A stretch of 64,000 nt of DNA. It comes from JBBQWR01 sp038210495 (GTDB lineage Bacteria; Planctomycetota; Planctomycetia; Pirellulales; DATAWG01). A program made the translations under genes and the position numbers. This document shows, in pieces, positions 60,026 to 64,000 of this stretch. Below the pieces are notes generated by a model, which worked only from the letters and a program-made list of their open reading frames with translations, had not been told where the DNA came from and searched no databases. The stretch is taken from contig JBBQWR010000031.1 of NCBI GenBank assembly GCA_038210495.1, positions 1 to 64,000 of the forward strand, written 5' to 3'. Positions within the stretch are counted from its first letter, which is position 1; every line of letters begins with the position of its first letter.

Positions 60026-61156
60026 TCATTGAAACCGAATCACCTGCCGCACGCTTTGACCGGCGGCCAAGGCGTCCATGCCGGCGTTGATTTCTTCTAG
60101 CGCGATCGTGTGGGTGTGCAGCAGGTCGACCGACAGCAGGCCGGCTTGATACATGGCGATGAAGCGCGGAATGTCGCGCTGCGGGACGCAGGAGCCCATG
60201 TAGGAGCCTTTGAGCGTCAGCTCCTCCGCCACCAGCGAAACGGGGGACAGCGAGAAGGTTTGACTCGGATGCGGCAGGCCGACTGCCACCGTCGTGCCGC
60301 CGCGGCGCGTGGCCGCGTAGGCCAGGGCTAACGCCGCCGGGACACCGGCGCATTCGAAGGCATAGTTGGCGCCGCCGCCGGTTGCCGAGCGAATTCGATC
60401 AAGCGCATCGGCCGCCGAGGCGTTGACGACATGCGTCGCGCCGAGCTTTCGCGCGAGCGCGAGTTTTGAATCCAGCAAATCGACCGCCACGATCGGGTTG
60501 GCGCCGATCGCCCGGGCGCCGAGCACCGCGCTCAATCCCACTCCGCCGAGTCCAAAAATCGCCACCGAGGCGCCGAGTTCGACCCGGGCCGTGTTCACAA
60601 CGGCCCCGACGCCGGTCGTCACCGCGCAGCCGAACAGGGCGGCTTTTTCCAGCGGCAACGCGGGATCGATCCGCACGAGCGATTGCTCGGCCACGACGGT
60701 GAATTGCGAAAACGTCGACACGCCCAGATGATGATGCAGCTCATTGCCGGACGAATCCTTGAACCGCCGCCCGCCGCCGAGCAGACAACCGGCGACGTTG
60801 GCCTTCGCCCCGTTTTCGCATAGCGCGCCGCGCCCGCTGGCGCACATCGGGCAATGGCCGCAGACCGGCACGAACGAAAACACCACATGGTCCCCCTCCG
60901 CGAGCCCTCGCACGCCGGGCCCCACCTCTCGCACGATCCCCGCCGCCTCGTGCCCCATCACCATTGGCATGACCCGCGGCCGCGAGCCATCGATCACCGA
61001 TAGATCGGAGTGACACAGCCCGGCGGCTACGACCTCGACCAGCACTTCGCCCTGCTGCGGGCCGCCCAGTTCCAGATCCTCAATCACGAGCGGCCGCGAA
61101 TTCGCATAAGGCGCCGGCTGTTCCATGCGATAAAGCACTGCGGCTTTGGTTTTCAT
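60026..61156 (-). CDS. Zinc-dependent alcohol dehydrogenase (MDR superfamily)
   Basis: A 376-residue medium-chain dehydrogenase. The catalytic zinc ligands lie in VAAGLCHSDLSVIDG (Cys, Asp region) and MVMGHEAAGIVREVG (His, Glu). CGHCPMCASGRGALCENG gives the four structural-zinc cysteines. ALFGCAVTTGVGAVVNTARV supplies the third catalytic-zinc Cys and ASVAIFGLGGVGLSAVLGAR is the Rossmann fingerprint, followed by DLLDSKLALARKLGATHVVN. It resembles class III/secondary alcohol dehydrogenases; the exact alcohol or aldehyde cannot be told. It is convergent with the VOC gene and starts with its own upstream spacer of 243 bp. Confidence 0.88.
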   Translation of the reverse strand: MKTKAAVLYRMEQPAPYANSRPLVIEDLELGGPQQGEVLVEVVAAGLCHSDLSVIDGSRPRVMPMVMGHEAAGIVREVGPGVRGLAEGDHVVFSFVPVCGHCPMCASGRGALCENGAKANVAGCLLGGGRRFKDSSGNELHHHLGVSTFSQFTVVAEQSLVRIDPALPLEKAALFGCAVTTGVGAVVNTARVELGASVAIFGLGGVGLSAVLGARAIGANPIVAVDLLDSKLALARKLGATHVVNASAADALDRIRSATGGGANYAFECAGVPAALALAYAATRRGGTTVAVGLPHPSQTFSLSPVSLVAEELTLKGSYMGSCVPQRDIPRFIAMYQAGLLSVDLLHTHTIALEEINAGMDALAAGQSVRQVIRFQ

Positions 61157-61399
61157 CGGAAGAGTTCCCTATCGCTGCGTTGCGGGCGAGAGCCAGAACC
61201 ACGAAACGCTTATCCTAACCGCGCTCATGCCGACAGCAAACGATTGCTCTAGCGATACCAACTCGAAACGTCAGTGACGACATCGCACACAATTTTCAAA
61301 CCGGGGCCTGCTCCTGTTACAATTTGAGAAGTCCGCGGCGCGACCCCAGCCGGTGGCCCCGTCTGCTTTTCCAGTCCCCACGGGAAGGAGCCCAATTTC

Positions 61400-61990
61400 A
61401 TGCCCCAGAAACTCAGTGAGCGCAAGAGAGAGAAACTCATCCAACAAAAGCTCCAGCGAAAGTCCGAGTCGCTGGCCTATTCGGGGAATAAGTATAAGAA
61501 GGATAAATTGACGCCGGCCTGGATGGAGACCGAAATCGCCATCTATCAAACTTATGTGATCACCGATCGGACATTGGTCGACAAAACCGTCGCGTCCGCG
61601 ATCGCGAAGCTGATCGGAATGATGCAATCGGGTGCATTGCCGCCGCTTCCGGATGAGGTTCATTACCGCGTCGGCTAGGAGGAAGACCTTCTGATCGATA
61701 ACATTCGCCGCTCTTGGCGAGATCAATTCGAAACGGAGGAGCGACCTTCGACGAACGATTTGATTGGCGTCCTGCGATCGATCCTCGGGACGATCCAGTT
61801 GGTGGGCTCATCCGGCCGCACGCCCCAAGACTACCTGCGGTACATCGCTAATTTCCTGAGGAAAAAGCTGGGCGTATCGGTCAAGGCCATCCCCGCCAAG
61901 CAGGTGGCTCTACTCCCGCCGAAGTGCCCGGACTTTTGTGATGAGAGCCAATCGAGACGGACTCTGCCAATAAAGCCGCGCACGAAGTAA
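61400..61990 (+). pseudogene. Conserved planctomycete protein interrupted by an in-frame amber codon
   Basis: A good ribosome binding site (GGAAGGAG) precedes MPQKLSERKREKLIQQKL. Frame 61400 reads 92 residues to TAG at 61676-61678 and then continues open in the same frame to 61990 (a further 103 codons), with EEDLLIDNIRRSWRDQFETE after the stop and DLIGVLRSILGTIQLVGSSG further on. The two parts look like one helical protein, so the TAG either truncates a once-complete gene or is read through. A purine-rich AGGAGG starts right at the stop, which could also permit re-initiation. The tail reads into the GCCGCGCACGAAGTAAGCG motif at about 61975. Confidence 0.6.
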
Positions 61991-62178
61991 GCGCGGGGGA
62001 AATCCTAGCGGTGCGTCAAAGCTGATTTGGCAGGTTGCGTGCCACTTGGCTCCGCCCGCGATGGTAGGGCCGGTGGCACACGTCTATTCACCATTTCGGT
62101 AGTGAAACGTCTGGCACGAGAACGGGCGTTTCTTGGTCCTAAGGCAAAGAAAAATCGCCACTTGCGTCGTCGACGCCC

Positions 62179-62439
62179 GTGGCGATTCTAGTGGAGCGGA
62201 AGGGGATCGAACCCTCAACCTCTGCATTGCGAACGCACGAGTCTGAAAACACAAATGGGGCTGACAAAGGAGTTGCGACGATCGATTCGGCCGCTTGTAC
62301 CACGGCTTGTACTAGCAACCCCGAAAACGAAAACGTTGGCGTCGCCCTCAACGAAATCATGGCCTCGTGGCCGGCGCTGCCCCAATGCGTGAAGGATGAC
62401 ATTCTGGCGATTGTCCGGGCAGCAATCGAAACTCGATGA
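62179..62439 (+). CDS. Short open frame running through a tRNA fragment, WPxLPxxVKxxI motif
   Basis: An 86-codon frame whose first third (VERKGIEPSTSALRT) is the peptide obtained by translating the antisense of a tRNA 3' end, and is probably not real protein. The rest (VALNEIMASWPALPQCVKDDILAIVRAA) has a repeated-helix character with WPALP and ILAIVRA. Short proteins of this kind follow tRNA attachment sites in planctomycete elements. The true start could be downstream of the tRNA segment. Low confidence; the reading frame may be an artefact of the attachment site. Confidence 0.3.
   Translation: MAILVERKGIEPSTSALRTHESENTNGADKGVATIDSAACTTACTSNPENENVGVALNEIMASWPALPQCVKDDILAIVRAAIETR
62192..62233 (-). 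other. Displaced 3' half of tRNA-Ala (putative attachment site)
   Basis: Read on the minus strand this is the 3' half of a tRNA: anticodon loop TTCGCAA (62233-62227, anticodon CGC), stem TGCAG, variable AGGTT, T-arm GAGGG-TTCGATC-CCCTT, acceptor strand CCGCTCC and discriminator A. Position 70 is T and 73 is A, matching the alanine G3-U70 and A73 identity. Beyond the anticodon loop the sequence no longer pairs (GTGCG instead of the expected CTGCA), so the 5' half is missing here. This is typical of the scar left by an element integrating in a tRNA gene. Confidence 0.7.
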
Positions 62440-62681
62440 GTGACTTCCAGGAAATGTTGGTTTGACTGCCGAATGCAAAACTATTGAAACGCCGACGGCT
62501 GAAACGGCGTCGCGAACGGGCGCTCTAAATGACCGATCCGACACGTATCATGGTTCCACGAGGCCGGTGACGCCGGGCGGCAGCAGGTAACTCGGGTGGC
62601 TCGCTAATTGCCTCGCGCGTGTACAGCGCCCCGGCGGGCGGCCGCCGAGGCGCGGGCTATGACGACTCGTCGCCAGCCGAC

Positions 62682-63629
62682 CTACTGCCCTGCGACAAGT
62701 TTCGCCACGTCGCCGCCGAGGTCGCGGCGGGCATCGTCGTAGACCAGTACGGTATCGACCTTGGCGTGACGGCTGAACCGTTGGACAGCCCGCACATCGC
62801 CCCCCGTGGCGTCGAGCGCCGTGGTAATCGCGGCGTGGCGAAGGCCGTGCGGGCGGACCGTTTGCCCCGTGGCCTCGCCCAGCGTGGAGACGATCGCCCA
62901 GATGCCGGCGCCGGTCAGTCGGCCAGTCCCCTTTCTCGCCCTGTCCAGGTTGGTGAACAGCGGTCCGGGGTCGGCACCGCGGACCGCGAGCCAGTCGGCC
63001 AGCGCCCGCTGGGTCGGCTGGGGGAGCGTGAGCTTTTCGCGCTCCGTGTCCCCCTTGCCCAGCACGTCGATTGTCCCGGCGTCGAGGTCTAGGTGCGCCA
63101 CGTCGAGCGACGCCACTTCGTTCCGCCGTAAGGCCCGGTCGAACAAGAGCCGGACAATGGCCCGATCGCGGATAGACTTTGAGCTTGGAAAACGGTCGAG
63201 GTATTCGAGCAATCGGCGATATCCGGCGGCGCCGCAACCGGCCGTATCGCGGTATGGTTTCGATTTGACGTTCGCCACGTCGATCGTCCAACCGATCAAC
63301 CCCAGCGTGCGGGCCAGCTTCACCAGCGACCGCACGGCAGCCAACCGATTGTTGATCGTGTTGGCCGCCAGATCGCTGGCGACCATGTTGGCTCGATAGG
63401 TGAGGGCCAAGTGGTTGGCCTCGCCGTGCCCGCTGGCCAGCAGCACTCCGGCCGCCTGCCGTGAATCGGCGGCGCCGACGAACGTGGCGAAGTCGGCCAG
63501 CGCCTGCCGGTAGGTCCGCAGCGTGTTGGGCTTGAGCCCCGCGAAAAAATCGTCGTGCAGGCGTTGCATCTTGTCGGCCGCCGTCAATGCGCTGGCGGTC
63601 AGGTCGGTGAAAATCAGGTCGGTGGTCAT
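62682..63629 (-). CDS. Tyrosine recombinase (phage-type integrase)
   Basis: A 315-residue integrase. The N-terminal SAM-like domain includes LKPNTLRTYRQALADFATFV and LAANTINNRLAAVRSLVKLAR. The catalytic domain has RDRAIVRLLFDRALRRNEVASL (first Arg), GKGDTEREKLTLP (Lys strand), VRPHGLRHAAITTALDATGGD (HxLRH box) and RFSRHAKVDTVLVYDD with the second His and the nucleophile Tyr. It probably integrates its element at tRNA-Ala, whose 3' scar lies about 450 bp away. It overlaps a 66-codon gene by 4 bp (ATGA at 63626-63629), so it is the last gene of an operon. Confidence 0.9.
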   Translation of the reverse strand: MTTDLIFTDLTASALTAADKMQRLHDDFFAGLKPNTLRTYRQALADFATFVGAADSRQAAGVLLASGHGEANHLALTYRANMVASDLAANTINNRLAAVRSLVKLARTLGLIGWTIDVANVKSKPYRDTAGCGAAGYRRLLEYLDRFPSSKSIRDRAIVRLLFDRALRRNEVASLDVAHLDLDAGTIDVLGKGDTEREKLTLPQPTQRALADWLAVRGADPGPLFTNLDRARKGTGRLTGAGIWAIVSTLGEATGQTVRPHGLRHAAITTALDATGGDVRAVQRFSRHAKVDTVLVYDDARRDLGGDVAKLVAGQ

Positions 63630-63826
63630 GGTCTATCTCCGTGGTTCGTAGCGTTGATTTCGTGGGATGGATTAGCGTTTGAGTCGTTAGCCGGGTGTTC
63701 GGCCGTCGACTCCGGCGGACCGAACAGCACCCCTTGGGTCAACAATTGGCCGCCAACGTTGACTAGCTCCGGCGTGCATTCGTCGAACAGCGGCCGTTGG
63801 CCGGGCAGTGGCTTGAGCGGTTTCAT
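63626..63826 (-). CDS. 66-residue protein upstream of the integrase
   Basis: MKPLKPLPGQRPLFDECTPELVNVGGQLLTQGVLFGPPE begins the product, which ends SHEINATNHGDRP. Its stop overlaps the integrase ATG (ATGA) and its own start ATG overlaps the stop of the next upstream gene, so the three are translationally linked. No domain is recognised. In such positions small excisionase, transcriptional regulators or directionality factors are found, but no helix-turn-helix is evident here. Confidence 0.55.
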   Translation of the reverse strand: MKPLKPLPGQRPLFDECTPELVNVGGQLLTQGVLFGPPESTAEHPANDSNANPSHEINATNHGDRP

Positions 63827-64000
63827 GCGGCCACCTCCGCCGGTTCCGGCAAGTCGAGGAGCGCTTGTTGCAGGCAATCGAGCGCCGCCCGCAGACTGAA
63901 CCGCTGGGGCTTGCCGTCGGCCTTGTGCCAGCCCCAATCGCGGGCGTGGTACGGGAGCGGCGCCCCGCCGGACTCGGCCGCCCAGATTGCGGCGACGCGC
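63823..64000 (-). CDS. Upstream gene of the integrase operon, cut by window edge
   Basis: The last 59 codons of a gene whose start lies beyond 64000. The visible C-terminus (RVAAIWAAESGGAPLPYHAR then DWGWHKADGKPQRFSLRAAL and LDLPEPAEVAA) is rich in Ala, Trp and Arg. It overlaps the next gene by the ATGA (stop 63823-63825, start 63826-63824). It belongs to the same operon as the integrase. I do not recognise the family, and no domain can be called from the fragment. Confidence 0.5.
   Translation of the reverse strand, partial: RVAAIWAAESGGAPLPYHARDWGWHKADGKPQRFSLRAALDCLQQALLDLPEPAEVAA

Noticed and set aside
62179..62235. Peptide GIEPSTSALRT as part of a real protein
   Set aside because: It is the antisense translation of a tRNA 3' end; only the downstream helical part of the open frame may be real.

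Overview
The window looks like chromosomal DNA of a planctomycete, probably of the Pirellulales. This rests on several gene types typical of that phylum: a DUF1587/DUF1592-type cytochrome paired with a DUF1552 protein, a PQQ-type sugar dehydrogenase fused to haem c domains, a secreted PEP-CTERM metalloprotease-like protein, a GYF_2 membrane protein, a CehA/McbA-like secreted protein, high G+C coding DNA and long gene-poor spacers with dispersed hairpin repeats. No database search was possible, so the taxonomic call is an inference.

Layout. 1-2.6 kb: purine synthesis (3' part of purL, purQ). 2.7-4.1 kb: a decayed toxin-antitoxin pair, a Cys-rich secreted protein and a 29-residue basic protein. 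4.5-13.3 kb: the secreted redox genes, including a minus-strand operon (DUF1592-type, DUF1552, and a protein with an internally duplicated domain). 14-18.4 kb: an ABC exporter, then ilvN-ilvC. 18.6-24.3 kb: flagellar export, placement and sigma genes (flhA, flhF, flhG-like, fliA); fliG lies apart at 41.5 kb. 24.6-29.3 kb: a DUF1328 membrane peptide behind a sigma-54-like promoter, livF with a very unusual livG, two paralogous secreted proteins and a UVR-motif protein. 29.5-42.4 kb: glgP, a DinG-type helicase, transaldolase, planctomycete hypotheticals, a sugar isomerase-like protein and an alpha/beta hydrolase. 42.7-51.9 kb: mutS, a nucleotidyltransferase-type pair, a CehA-like protein, DUF502, hemC, a NarL-type regulator and a GYF_2 protein. 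52-55.7 kb: a three-gene cassette (147-residue protein, short sigma factor, RluA) bracketed by two 101-bp cloverleaf-shaped repeats, then a zinc-ribbon rhomboid. 56-62 kb: a GH32-like enzyme, two VOC proteins, an alcohol dehydrogenase and an amber-interrupted gene. 62.2 kb to the end: the edge of an integrated element, marked by a displaced 3' half of tRNA-Ala and a tyrosine recombinase preceded by short overlapping genes.

How the parts work together. Apart from the flagellar group, branched-chain amino acid genes, the redox operon and the sigma cassette, most genes are single housekeeping functions. Partner genes are often missing locally: there is no ilvB next to ilvN, no livHMK next to livGF, and no sensor kinase next to the response regulator, so these pathways must be completed elsewhere.

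The least ordinary items are: the LivG ATPase whose nucleotide-binding domain is split by two membrane-spanning insertions; the paired cloverleaf repeats around the sigma cassette; a three-copy 95-bp repeat family; the tRNA-Ala/integrase junction; and the tandemly duplicated secreted protein in the DUF1592/DUF1552 operon.
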